Shown: piece after piece, positions 8,028-16,741 of the stretch | Layout of the letters: each line of letters opens with the position of its first letter | How positions within the stretch are numbered: the stretch's first letter is position 1 | Assembly: GCA_014647935.1 (NCBI GenBank) | Contig: BMQD01000041.1 | Coordinates: forward strand, 1 to 33,797 | Length of the DNA: 33,797 bases | Direction of reading: 5' to 3' | Origin: Planomonospora parontospora | GTDB lineage: Bacteria > Actinomycetota > Actinomycetes > Streptosporangiales > Streptosporangiaceae | Notes under the pieces: generated by a model | What the model was told of the DNA's origin: nothing | The model's input: the letters and a program-made list of their open reading frames with translations, nothing else | The model's database searches: none | Made by a program: the position numbers and the translations under genes

Positions 8028-8564
8028 GTGACGCAGGGGAAAGCCACCACGATCCTGGGCGCCCTCTCCCTGGGAGCCGCGGTGGCCCTGCTCGCGGCGG
8101 CCTGCGTCGGCGGCGGCGATCCCGCGGCCCGGCACACCGCCGCGCATCCGATGGTCCCGGCGGGCACCTCCGCCGCCCTTCCGGCGCCCTCTCCCCCGGC
8201 GCCGGCGGGCGCGTCCTCCTCGCTCCCCGCCGACCCCTCGGCCCTGCCCGCGCCCCCGGCCCGCAGCTGCAAGGCCACGCTCAAGCTCGTCGAGACCTGG
8301 CCGGGCGGGTACCGCGCCGCCGCGACGATCACCAACACGGCCGACACGCCGCTGGGCGGCTGGTACATCCAGTGGGTCCTCCCCAAGGGCGCGACCATCA
8401 CCCAGGCCTGGAACGGCACCCACATGCAGAGCGGCCCCATCGCGATGATCCACGCGCTCGGGGACGACAGGTCCGTCCTGGCGCCGGGCGCCACCGCCGC
8501 CGACATCGGCTTCGTCGGCGCCGCCCAGTCGCCCCCCACCTTCACCGAGATCACCTGCGGCTGA
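8028..8564 (+). CDS. lipoprotein with a CBM2 domain and no catalytic domain
   Basis: 178 residues from GTG 8028 with GAGGAGGA just upstream. Signal sequence with lipobox LAAAC, so Cys26 or close to it would be lipidated. A flexible Ala/Pro/Ser linker spans about residues 30-80. The last 95 residues are a CBM2 domain: CKATLKLVETWPGGYRAAATITN, GGWYIQWVLPKG, WNGTHMQSG and a closing Cys, matching the CBM2 disulfide frame. It sits 61 bp after the AA10-CBM2 gene in the same direction. I infer a surface anchor that holds polysaccharide near the cell, or a binding sensor. No enzyme domain is present. Confidence 0.85.
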   Translation: MTQGKATTILGALSLGAAVALLAAACVGGGDPAARHTAAHPMVPAGTSAALPAPSPPAPAGASSSLPADPSALPAPPARSCKATLKLVETWPGGYRAAATITNTADTPLGGWYIQWVLPKGATITQAWNGTHMQSGPIAMIHALGDDRSVLAPGATAADIGFVGAAQSPPTFTEITCG

Positions 8565-8569
8565 CCCCG

Positions 8570-8859
8570 GAAGGACCGGGCGGACCGGTTCCGCCGCCCA
8601 CATCCACATCGGCGAGAAGGACTGCTGGGGCAAGGGCTACGGCACCGACGCCACCCGGGTGATCTGCCGGTACGGCTTCCACCGGATGCGGCTGCACTCG
8701 ATCGCGCTCTGGGTCGTCGCCGAGAACGCGGCGGTGATCCGGGTCTACGAGAAGGCCGGTTTCTCCGCGGACGGCAGAAGGCGCCATTCCTTCCGCCGTG
8801 ACGGGAAATGGCACGACCACCTCATCATGACGCTCCTGGAAGGCGAGCCGACCGGCTGA
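8570..8859 (+). pseudogene. C-terminal remnant of a GNAT (RimJ/RimL-type) acetyltransferase
   Basis: The reading AHIHIGEKDCWGKGYGTDAT, then RLHSIALWVVAENAAVIRVYEKAGF and WHDHLIMTLLEGE is the second half of a GNAT fold, with the acetyl-CoA loop GKGYGT and the asparagine helix ENAAVIRVYEKAGF. About 80-90 N-terminal residues expected for the family are missing, and the frame runs straight back into the stop region of the CBM2 gene at 8562-8564. A GTG at 8659 could give only 66 residues, without the CoA loop. It is most likely dead. Confidence 0.8.
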
Positions 8860-8879
8860 CGTCCGTACCACGGGGAAAA

Positions 8880-8911
8880 CATGTCGCGCCGGGCCGTCCC
8901 GGCGTGACATG
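8880..8911. repeat. 14-bp inverted repeat hairpin
   Basis: Arms CATGTCGCGCCGGG (8880-8893) and CCCGGCGTGACATG (8898-8911) pair with one mismatch around a CCGT loop. It follows the GNAT remnant and may terminate upstream transcription. No T tract follows. Confidence 0.7.
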
Positions 8912-8967
8912 CTCGGTCCGCAGAACACGGAAAGGAAACCGAAATGCGCCTCCGACGCCGAATGAAC

Positions 8968-9027
8968 ATGCCCGGGTGGGCTCGCATGTGACGATCGGCG
9001 ATGTCATGTGCGAGCCGTCCCGGGCAT
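8968..9027. repeat. 60-bp long inverted repeat upstream of tRNA genes
   Basis: Left arm 8968-8992 and right arm 9003-9027, each 25 bases, match at 21 positions around a 10-base loop. The outer end is ATGCCCGGG / CCCGGGCAT and the inner part GGCTCGCA / TGCGAGCC. It ends 28 bases before the first tRNA. Function unknown: a hairpin terminator, a small mobile or REP-like unit, or a tRNA leader structure. Confidence 0.75.
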
Positions 9028-9055
9028 TCGGACCGGGGCGGCTCTTCGCATTCCC

Positions 9056-9128
9056 GGCGGGTGGGGGCGCTGGCGTGCCCGGTGGTTTCATAAGCCGCTC
9101 AAGGTGGGTTCGATTCCCACACCCGCCA
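9056..9128 (+). tRNA. tRNA with CAU anticodon, non-canonical core
   Basis: A full cloverleaf can be drawn: acceptor GGCGGGT/ACCCGCC, D stem GGGC/GCCC, anticodon stem GTGGT/GCCGC, loop TTCATAA (anticodon 9089-9091), T stem GTGGG/CCCAC with TTCGATT. Position 73 is A and CCA is not encoded. Odd points: position 8 is G instead of U, position 14 is G instead of A, position 21 is T, and the 15-48 pair is C-G. The first acceptor pair is G-C, so it is not an initiator. It is either an elongator Met tRNA or an Ile2-type tRNA, or a divergent tRNA with another role. Confidence 0.75.
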
Positions 9129-9139
9129 CGCGGCACCCG

Positions 9140-9212
9140 GCCTCCGTGGCGCAGTGGAGAGCGCGCCTGCTTGCGGAGCAGGAGGACGCTGGTTCGAATC
9201 CAGCCGGAGGCA
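9140..9212 (+). tRNA. tRNA-Arg with GCG anticodon
   Basis: A well-formed cloverleaf: acceptor GCCTCCG/CGGAGGC, D stem GCGC/GCGC with loop AGTGGAGA, anticodon stem CCTGC/GCAGG, loop TTGCGGA (anticodon GCG at 9173-9175), T stem GCTGG/CCAGC with TTCGAAT. U8, A14, G18G19, A21 and C48 are all present, and A20 and C35, the main arginine identity bases, are there. Bacteria normally read CGC/CGU with an ACG (inosine) tRNA, so a GCG anticodon is unusual. It lies 11 bp after the CAU tRNA, probably in one transcript. Confidence 0.8.
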
Positions 9213-9261
9213 CCGAGGAACACAAGATGGAGAGCCGCTCCCGATCCTGCGGGAACGGCCC

Positions 9262-9657
9262 TCACGGCATCGCGTCCGGCTCGCGGACGGCGGGGCCGCC
9301 GGATGCCACGGAGATGCGGCGACCGGCCGGGACCCGGCTGAGCGCCAGGACGCTCAGGCCGAACAGCAGCACGCCCAGTGGGACGTGCAGGGTCTTCAGC
9401 TGCGCGATGCCCAGCGCCACCTGCACCAGTACGAGCCCCAGGAACCCGGCCGCGTAGAGGATGGGCCCGGGCGGGCCGCCGCCCGGCCGCCACGCCAGGA
9501 TCGCGGCGAGCAGGTGCAGCACCGCCACGGCGAACACCGTGTACGCCGAGGCGCTGTGCAGCACCTGCCCGTCGGGTGAGGTCAGCAGCAGGCCGGCGGT
9601 GACCGGCGCGGCGAAGAGGGCCAGGGTCTGCAGGGCGATCACGACACGGAGGAACAC
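9262..9657 (-). CDS. small four-helix membrane protein, unknown function
   Basis: 131 residues with four hydrophobic segments: VFLRVVIALQTLALFAAPVTAG, ASAYTVFAVAVLHLLAAILA, ILYAAGFLGLVLVQVALGI and LGVLLFGLSVLAL. The GTG at 9657 is chosen because AAGGAG lies exactly 6 bases upstream; a GTG at 9708 would add 17 residues. Two histidines (one in AVLHLLAA, one in KTLHVP) lie in or near helices, in the style of small cytochrome b/DoxX-like proteins, but heme binding is only a guess. It starts 60 bp after the ECF41 sigma gene on the same strand, so probably one operon, and could be its partner. Confidence 0.75.
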   Translation of the reverse strand: MFLRVVIALQTLALFAAPVTAGLLLTSPDGQVLHSASAYTVFAVAVLHLLAAILAWRPGGGPPGPILYAAGFLGLVLVQVALGIAQLKTLHVPLGVLLFGLSVLALSRVPAGRRISVASGGPAVREPDAMP

Positions 9658-9717
9658 GGATGACTCCTTGACTGCGGCGGGGCGGGTGATGCAGGTGACG
9701 ACGTCCACCGGGTGGTC

Positions 9718-10671
9718 CTAGTCCTGCCGCCCCACCGCCCAGAGCCGGAGCTTGTCGGGGTTGCGCACCGCCCAGATGCGTGCGATCCGGTCGTCCGCGA
9801 CCTCGAACGCCATCACCGCCGTGATGACGCCGTCCTGCTCGGCCACCAGACCGGGCCCGCCGTTGACCGTCCGCTCCCGGATCGTCAGGCCGGGCGACAT
9901 GCCGGCGACGGCCAGGGCGTAGCGTGCGATCTGCTCGCCGCCTTCGATGGGGCGGAGCACGGCGCTGACCAGTCCGCCGCCGTCGGCGGTCATCGTGGCC
10001 TCGGGGGCGAGCAGGCCGATCAGGGCGCCGATGTCCTTGGCCTCCCACGCCCGCTTGAAGTCCCGGATGACATCGGCGCTCCGGGCCGCCGGGGCCGGGG
10101 GAGCCTGTGCGGCGCGGATGCGGCGCCGGGCCGAGGACGCCAGCTGGCGGCAGGCCGCCGGCGTACGGCCGACGATCCCGGCCACCTCGGCGAAGGGGTA
10201 GCCGAAGACGTCGTGCAGGACGAACGCGACGCGCTCGGCAGGGGTCATCGATTCGAGCACGACGAGGAAGGCCATGCCGACCGACTCGTCGAGGGTGACC
10301 CGGTCGGCCGGGTCGGCCGGGTCGGCCGAGGCGGCGCCCGGCCGTCCGCTGATCCACTCCGTGCGGCCGGGCAGCGGTTCGGGGATCCATTCGCCCACGT
10401 ATCTCTCCCGCCGGGCCCGTGCCGAGCCGAGCAGGTCCAGGCAGATCCGGCCGGCGACCGTCGTCAGCCAGGCGCCGGGAGACCGGATGGCCTCCTGCTG
10501 CTGCCGGGACATGGCGTACCAGCGGGCGTAGGTCTCCTGGACGACGTCCTCGGCGTCGGCCAGGGTGCCGAGGAGCCGGTAGGCGAGACCGATCAGGTGG
10601 CGCCGCTCGCCGGCGATCACGCTCAGGCCCTGATCGGGCCGGGCGTGTCCTGGTTCGGATGGGGCGGTCAT
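9718..10671 (-). CDS. sigJ: ECF41-family RNA polymerase sigma factor (SigJ type)
   Basis: 317 residues, longer than ordinary ECF factors because it carries a C-terminal SnoaL-like domain. Sigma2 about 20-90 (RHLIGLAYRLLGTLADAEDVVQETYARW), linker motif WIPEPLPGR, sigma4 about 130-195 (PAERVAFVLHDVFGYPFAEVAGIVGRTPAACRQLASSARRRI), then a SnoaL domain ending in NPDKLRLW. WLPEP-type linker and NPDKL are hallmarks of ECF41, where the C-terminal domain replaces an anti-sigma factor. Members are usually beside a COE-type oxidoreductase or decarboxylase gene; here the neighbour is a small membrane protein. The gene symbol is by family only. Confidence 0.92.
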   Translation of the reverse strand: MTAPSEPGHARPDQGLSVIAGERRHLIGLAYRLLGTLADAEDVVQETYARWYAMSRQQQEAIRSPGAWLTTVAGRICLDLLGSARARRERYVGEWIPEPLPGRTEWISGRPGAASADPADPADRVTLDESVGMAFLVVLESMTPAERVAFVLHDVFGYPFAEVAGIVGRTPAACRQLASSARRRIRAAQAPPAPAARSADVIRDFKRAWEAKDIGALIGLLAPEATMTADGGGLVSAVLRPIEGGEQIARYALAVAGMSPGLTIRERTVNGGPGLVAEQDGVITAVMAFEVADDRIARIWAVRNPDKLRLWAVGRQD

Positions 10672-10712
10672 GGTGTCGTCGGCTCCCTCGGTGCGGTTGC
10701 GCTCACCTGACC

Positions 10713-10739
10713 GACGAGACAGCGCGCCGGACTGTGAGG
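10713..10739 (-). promoter_or_regulatory. candidate ECF41-dependent promoter
   Basis: On the minus strand, CCTCACA (10739-10733) and CGTC (10716-10713) are separated by 16 bases, upstream of the ECF41 gene. Known ECF41 promoters have TGTCACA at -35 and CGTC at -10 with this spacing and are often autoregulatory. Two of the seven -35 bases differ. Confidence 0.45.
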
Positions 10740-10888
10740 TCGGCGCGCCGCCTCACGTTCCCGGCGGTCGCGCCGGATAGCGAGGACCGCGGCACGTCGG
10801 TGTCACGCGGCAGGAGGGCCGGGACCGGGTGCGGGAGCGGGAACGCGGTGGTCGCCGTCAGACCCCGGCCCCCTCCCGGAGGATCCGC

Positions 10889-10916
10889 ACGGCGGGCGGG
10901 CCGGTCCGCCCGCCGT
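10889..10916. other. 11-bp hairpin upstream of tex
   Basis: Arms ACGGCGGGCGG (10889-10899) and CCGCCCGCCGT (10906-10916) pair perfectly around a 6-base loop. It is 72 bases before the tex start and just before a possible -10 (TAGCTT, 10952-10957). It could end antisense or upstream transcription. The rest of 10740-10888 shows nothing I can support. Confidence 0.5.
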
Positions 10917-10987
10917 ACGGCGTCGGCCCTCCGGGCGGGCGGGGCGCGCGGTAGCTTGGGGGCGTCCATCACAAGGGGAAGAAGATC

Positions 10988-13393
<2,406 letters not shown>

Positions 13394-13397
13394 AGCC

Positions 13398-13431
13398 GTA
13401 CGGCCGCCGCCCCGCCGGGCGGCGGCCGTAC
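13398..13431 (+). terminator. terminator hairpin after tex
   Basis: A perfect 14-bp stem, GTACGGCCGCCGCC (13398-13411) with its complement at 13418-13431, and a 6-base loop, beginning 5 bases after the tex stop. No T tract. Confidence 0.75.
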
Positions 13432-13517
13432 CCACCGGATGTCCACCGCGTGCCCGCCGGCCGCGGTGTCCTGCTCCGATCACGGTGTCTCCGGCCGCGT
13501 CGTCCTCCGGTCGGAGA

Positions 13518-14072
13518 TCAGCGGCGCAGGTAGAGGTCGCGCAGCAGGGCGATCTCGGCGCCGTGGTGGACGACCTCCCGGTTGATGTGCAGGACCAGCG
13601 CTGCCATCGGGTGGTCGGCGAACGGCCCCTCGGCGGGCCCGCACGGACGGCCCAGCCCTTCGGCGCCGAGCCCCCGCACCCCCTCGATCCAGGCCGCGTA
13701 GGCCCCGTCGAGCATGTCCAGCGCCTCGCCCGCCGTCCCCGCGTACGCGAAGCCCTGGTAGTCCGTCGGCGGCCCGCCGAAGTGCGCGGCGTTCCTGACA
13801 CCGAGGACGCCCACGATGAGGTGGCCGAGCCGCCAGGCGATGGTCGTCACCGGCGCCGGATCCGGCTCGGGCCAGGCGTAGTCGATGACGAAGTCACCGG
13901 CTCCGACGCCGCGGTCCGGGTCGGCCGGGTCGCGAGGGCGGACGTTCCAGCATCCGGGGACGGGCTCCCACAGGTATTCGTCGTCGCTCAGGCCGTCGAG
14001 GCGCCGCCGCAGCTGGTTCTGCCAGTGCCAGTCGAGCTGGTCGACGAGTTCCCGGTTCCAGTCGATGGTCAT
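13518..14072 (-). CDS. DinB-superfamily four-helix protein
   Basis: 184 residues, usual for DinB-fold proteins. It starts MTIDWNRELVDQLDWHWQNQLRRRLDGLSDDEYLWEP, the characteristic first helix and WxP turn, and has two further candidate metal histidines in IAWRLGHLIVGVLG and NREVVHHGAEIALLRDLY. The three-His pattern (one per helix) fits DinB/mycothiol-dependent transferases, which bind Zn or Ni and use mycothiol. The first expected His lies in QLDWHWQNQL. Substrate unknown. It is convergent with tex; the WGR-propeller gene lies upstream on the same strand. Confidence 0.85.
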   Translation of the reverse strand: MTIDWNRELVDQLDWHWQNQLRRRLDGLSDDEYLWEPVPGCWNVRPRDPADPDRGVGAGDFVIDYAWPEPDPAPVTTIAWRLGHLIVGVLGVRNAAHFGGPPTDYQGFAYAGTAGEALDMLDGAYAAWIEGVRGLGAEGLGRPCGPAEGPFADHPMAALVLHINREVVHHGAEIALLRDLYLRR

Positions 14073-14210
14073 GCCTGTGATGCTACGAGCGGGCGCTCGT
14101 TCCCGTGCGCGTCGTGCCCGTCTCGGATGGCGCCCGGCGAGCGCGGGCCGTACCGCAGGGCGGGCCGCACGATCCCGCCGCCGTACGGCCCCGGCCCGGG
14201 CCCGGGCTCC

Positions 14211-14230
14211 GATCCCCGGGCCCGGGGATC
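14211..14230. terminator. 20-bp perfect palindrome at the WGR gene stop
   Basis: GATCCCCGGG (14211-14220) followed at once by CCCGGGGATC. The palindrome overlaps the first two bases of the stop codon of the leftward gene. It could form a terminator-like stem, though with no natural loop. Confidence 0.5.
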
Positions 14231-15683
14231 AGAGCAGGCGCCGGATGTCGCCGTAGGCGCGGTAGAACCCGCCGCGCCCGGAGGAGCGGACGCCCTCGAC
14301 GAGATAGCGGGCCCCGGCCTCGCGCACGTTCTTGGGGAACTGCACGTTCCACCCGGAGTCGTAGCCCTCGCTGACCACCCGGACCCGGAGCCGCTCCCCC
14401 TCCCGGAAGCACTCCACGACCACGCCGCCGTCCGCTCCGGCCGCGCCCGCCGAGACGCTCTCCACGGAGACGGTCTCCAGCGCCGTCTCCGGCTCCACCG
14501 CGGCCAGCCCGGCCGCGGCCTTGACGTCCACCGGCTCGGGGACGGTGCCCGACTGCGCCGCCCTGATCGCCTCCTCGGTGGCGTCGATGCAGGCCAGGGT
14601 GCCGTCGGTGGTGACGATGTAGAGGCGGTCGTCGAGGTACTGCATCGAGAAGGCCGAGCCGCAACCGGTGGCCAGCTTCCACAGCCGCGTGCCGTCGGCG
14701 GCGAAGCAGTAGACGGAGGAGTGGTTGTCCCCGGCGAAGACGTACCGGCCGTCGGGGGCGGTGGCGCAGGAGAAGACGGAGCCGTCGCAGCGGTAGACCG
14801 CCTCGCTCCGGCCGTCGGACTTGCGCAGGCGGTGCACGGCGCCGCGCGAGGTGCCCGCGTAGACCGAGCCCTCCTCCTGCCAGCCGAACAGCACCTCGCC
14901 CTGCACCCCGGTCCGCCAGGCGGGGGCGCCGTCGGCGGCGTCGTACCGGGCCACGCCCGTGGAGGTCCCGTGGTAGACGGCCTCGTCGTCGCAGCGGACC
15001 ATCCAGCCGGAGTCGCCCTGGCCGCCGCGCGCCCACTGGAACTCGTCCTCGTGGTCGATGGTGGTGACGCGCCCGGCCCGGTCGGACACGCCGAGCACGC
15101 CGTCGTGGATGTCGAGCCAGTAGATGTCGACGTCCTCGGCGATCTCGTAGGCGACCCGGGGCACCTTGCCGCTGAGGTCGTAGACCTTGCCGTCGTCGGC
15201 GCCCGCGTAGATCCAGAAGTCGTCGGCGACGATGCACTTGACGCCGTCGGGCAGCCGGAACCGGCCGGTGACCGTGCCGCCGTGGGTGACGGTGTAGACG
15301 TCGCCCCGCTGGTTGCCGACCCAGCAGCGCTCGGCGTCCACGAAGATGCCGAAGGCCGCCGCGCCGCTGGCGAAGCGCCACAGCACCGGGGCCTGCTCGG
15401 CCGTGGAGCGGGAGCTGACCATGCTGCGCCGGGTGACCGCCCGGGCCTGGCGGACCCCGCGGACCGCCGGGGCGTAGCCCTTGCGGACCTTCTCGCCGAT
15501 CTTCTTCGCCGCGGCGGCCTCGGCCTTCTCCGCGGTGGCGAAGGCCGACACCTTGGTCTGCCCGCTCTCCCCGATCCGGCCGTAGCTGATCGTCACCTGC
15601 GTCCCGTCGAGCACCACCTCGTAGAACTTGTGCGAACCGCCGCCGTCCTCGGACAGTTCCAGGTAGGTGCTCCGCGCCGCCAT
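14229..15683 (-). CDS. WGR domain fused to a PQQ/WD-like beta-propeller
   Basis: 484 residues. The first 75 form a WGR domain (YLELSEDGGGSHKFYEVVLDG, ISYGRIGESGQTK; here YGR instead of WGR). WGR modules bind nucleic acid ends in PARPs and occur alone in bacteria. Residues about 115-400 contain repeated blade motifs: SGAAAFGIFVDAERCWVGNQRGDVYTV, DDFWIYAGADDGKVYDLSG, GSVYAGTSRGAVHRL, DGRYVFAGDNHSSVYCFAADG, DRLYIVTTDGTLACID, typical of quinoprotein-like propellers. No signal peptide, so cytoplasmic. The C-terminus VRSSGRGGFYRAYGDIRRLL is outside the propeller. The arrangement suggests a nucleic-acid-linked scaffold; the actual function is unknown. Confidence 0.85.
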   Translation of the reverse strand: MAARSTYLELSEDGGGSHKFYEVVLDGTQVTISYGRIGESGQTKVSAFATAEKAEAAAAKKIGEKVRKGYAPAVRGVRQARAVTRRSMVSSRSTAEQAPVLWRFASGAAAFGIFVDAERCWVGNQRGDVYTVTHGGTVTGRFRLPDGVKCIVADDFWIYAGADDGKVYDLSGKVPRVAYEIAEDVDIYWLDIHDGVLGVSDRAGRVTTIDHEDEFQWARGGQGDSGWMVRCDDEAVYHGTSTGVARYDAADGAPAWRTGVQGEVLFGWQEEGSVYAGTSRGAVHRLRKSDGRSEAVYRCDGSVFSCATAPDGRYVFAGDNHSSVYCFAADGTRLWKLATGCGSAFSMQYLDDRLYIVTTDGTLACIDATEEAIRAAQSGTVPEPVDVKAAAGLAAVEPETALETVSVESVSAGAAGADGGVVVECFREGERLRVRVVSEGYDSGWNVQFPKNVREAGARYLVEGVRSSGRGGFYRAYGDIRRLL

Positions 15684-15750
15684 GTCACGCCTCTTTCGTT
15701 GATCGACTTTCGGCGGAGCGTACGGCAGGCGAGCGACAAAACCATAAAAG

Positions 15751-15855
15751 TCAGGAGAAGTACCGGCGCGGGTTGTCCACCAGCATCCGGTCGATCTGCG
15801 CGTCCGTCACCCCGGCCTCCCGCAGCGCCGGGAGCACGTCGTCGTGGATGTGGTC
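15751..15855 (-). pseudogene. 3' remnant of a phosphotriesterase-family gene
   Basis: 34 codons plus stop, reading DHIHDDVLPALREAGV...MLVDNPRRYFS. The end LVDNPRR(I/Y)FS with 'VLPALREAGVTDAQID' is the characteristic C-terminus of bacterial phosphotriesterase/lactonase-like amidohydrolases. The reading begins exactly where the IS605-type right end stops (15856). An ATG at 15933 in the same frame lies inside the element and is not a real start. The matching upstream part of the gene lies at 16742-16850 beyond the element. Confidence 0.85.
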
Positions 15856-15960
15856 TTGACGCGCTCCCCGGCCTGAAGGCCGGGGATTCAGCCCGTGCCG
15901 CGTCTGCGGCACCTCTGTGGCTTCCTGTTTCACCGGGTCCCGCCCTCCGCTAGGCGGCGG
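15856..15960 (-). ncRNA. possible TnpB guide (omega) RNA region
   Basis: In IS605-type elements the guide RNA covers the 3' end of tnpB through the right-end hairpin, and the guide itself is the flanking DNA just past the right end. Here that flank starts GACCACATCCACGACGACG (15855 downward), inside the phosphotriesterase remnant. The 5' limit is not visible. Assignment is by analogy only. Confidence 0.4.
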
Positions 15961-16741
15961 GTCTTACGGTCCCTCCGCAGGCGTTTAACCTCTCGGCCCG
16001 TCCGGCCGCGAGGATGTTCTTCGCCGCGTTGACGTCCCGGTCGTGGACCGCGCCGCATGGGCAGGTCCACGACCGGATGTCGAGCGGCATGGATTCGGCG
16101 AGCGTCCCGCAGGCCCCGCACATCTTCGAGGAGGGGAACCAGCGGTCGATCCTGATGAGGGTGCGGCCGTGGCGGGCGGCCTTGCGGAGCTTCTTCGCCG
16201 CCCGGCGCAGGAACCGGGGATTGTCGATCTTCCGGCCGTCCGACAGCACCGCGAAATGCGTCAGCCCCAGGTCGATCCCGACCTCGGCGGCCATCTCCGG
16301 CAGAGGCTCCTCACCCGCCTCCACAACGAAGCTCGCGAAGTACCGCCCGGCCGCGTCCTTGACGACCGTCACGGACGACGGCTCCGACGGCAGGGACCGC
16401 GACCAGCGCACGTCCACGTCGCCGATCTTCGGCAGGCGCAGCTTCCCTCCCGCCGTGACGGCGAAGCGGGCGTTCTTCGTGAAGCGGATGGCCTGCCGGT
16501 TGTCCTTGCGTGACCGGAACCGGGGAGCGGCGACCTTCGGACCCTTGCGCTTACCGGAGACCGAGGCGAAGAAGTTGCGGTAGGCGGTGTTCAGATCGGC
16601 CAGCGCCTGCTGAAGAACGACCGCTGAGACCTCGCCCAGCCAGGAGCGTTGCGGCGTCTGCTTCGCCGCCGTGATGACCCGCTTCGACAGATCGCCGTCC
16701 GAGATGTACGGCAGGCCGTTCGCGTGGGCTTCCTGTAGTCC
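15950..16741 (-). pseudogene. tnpB: tnpB remnant, N-truncated and missing RuvC-II
   Basis: The TnpB part starts at LQEAHANGLPYISDGDLSKR and ends NACGGTVRPAA. Present: the helical region SAVVLQQALADLNTAYRNFFAS, RuvC-I Asp in VGIDLGLTHFAVLSDG, zinc finger CGACG...CPCG, and RuvC-III Asp in [12 protein letters not shown]. Absent: the first 30-40 residues of the family, and the whole segment between KKLRKA and ARHGRTLIRID, which in relatives carries the long helices and the RuvC-II Glu. The gap is in frame, at about 16175-16183. The frame stays open to 17113 but that upstream stretch is not TnpB. It cannot be a nuclease. Confidence 0.88.

Larger units (their letters stand above)
15856..16741 (-). 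mobile_element. degenerate IS605-type element (TnpB only), left end lost
   Basis: The right end is intact: on the minus strand GAATC, then an 8-bp stem CCCCGGCC (loop TTCA) with its complement (15866-15885), six bases, and TCAA at 15859-15856. The same layout occurs at the second element near 33435. TCAA-type cleavage ends are known in the IS200/IS605 family. There is no TnpA. The left end and the start of tnpB are missing; the sequence switches to phosphotriesterase coding at about 16742. No target duplication is expected for this family. Confidence 0.8.

Noticed and set aside
9056-9128. Initiator tRNA-fMet
   Set aside because: The first acceptor pair is G-C rather than mismatched, and the three G-C pairs of the initiator anticodon stem are absent.
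15856-15933. A small gene starting MKQEATEVPQ at 15933
   Set aside because: The first part is the right end of the IS element and the second part is a host-gene remnant; the joined frame is accidental.
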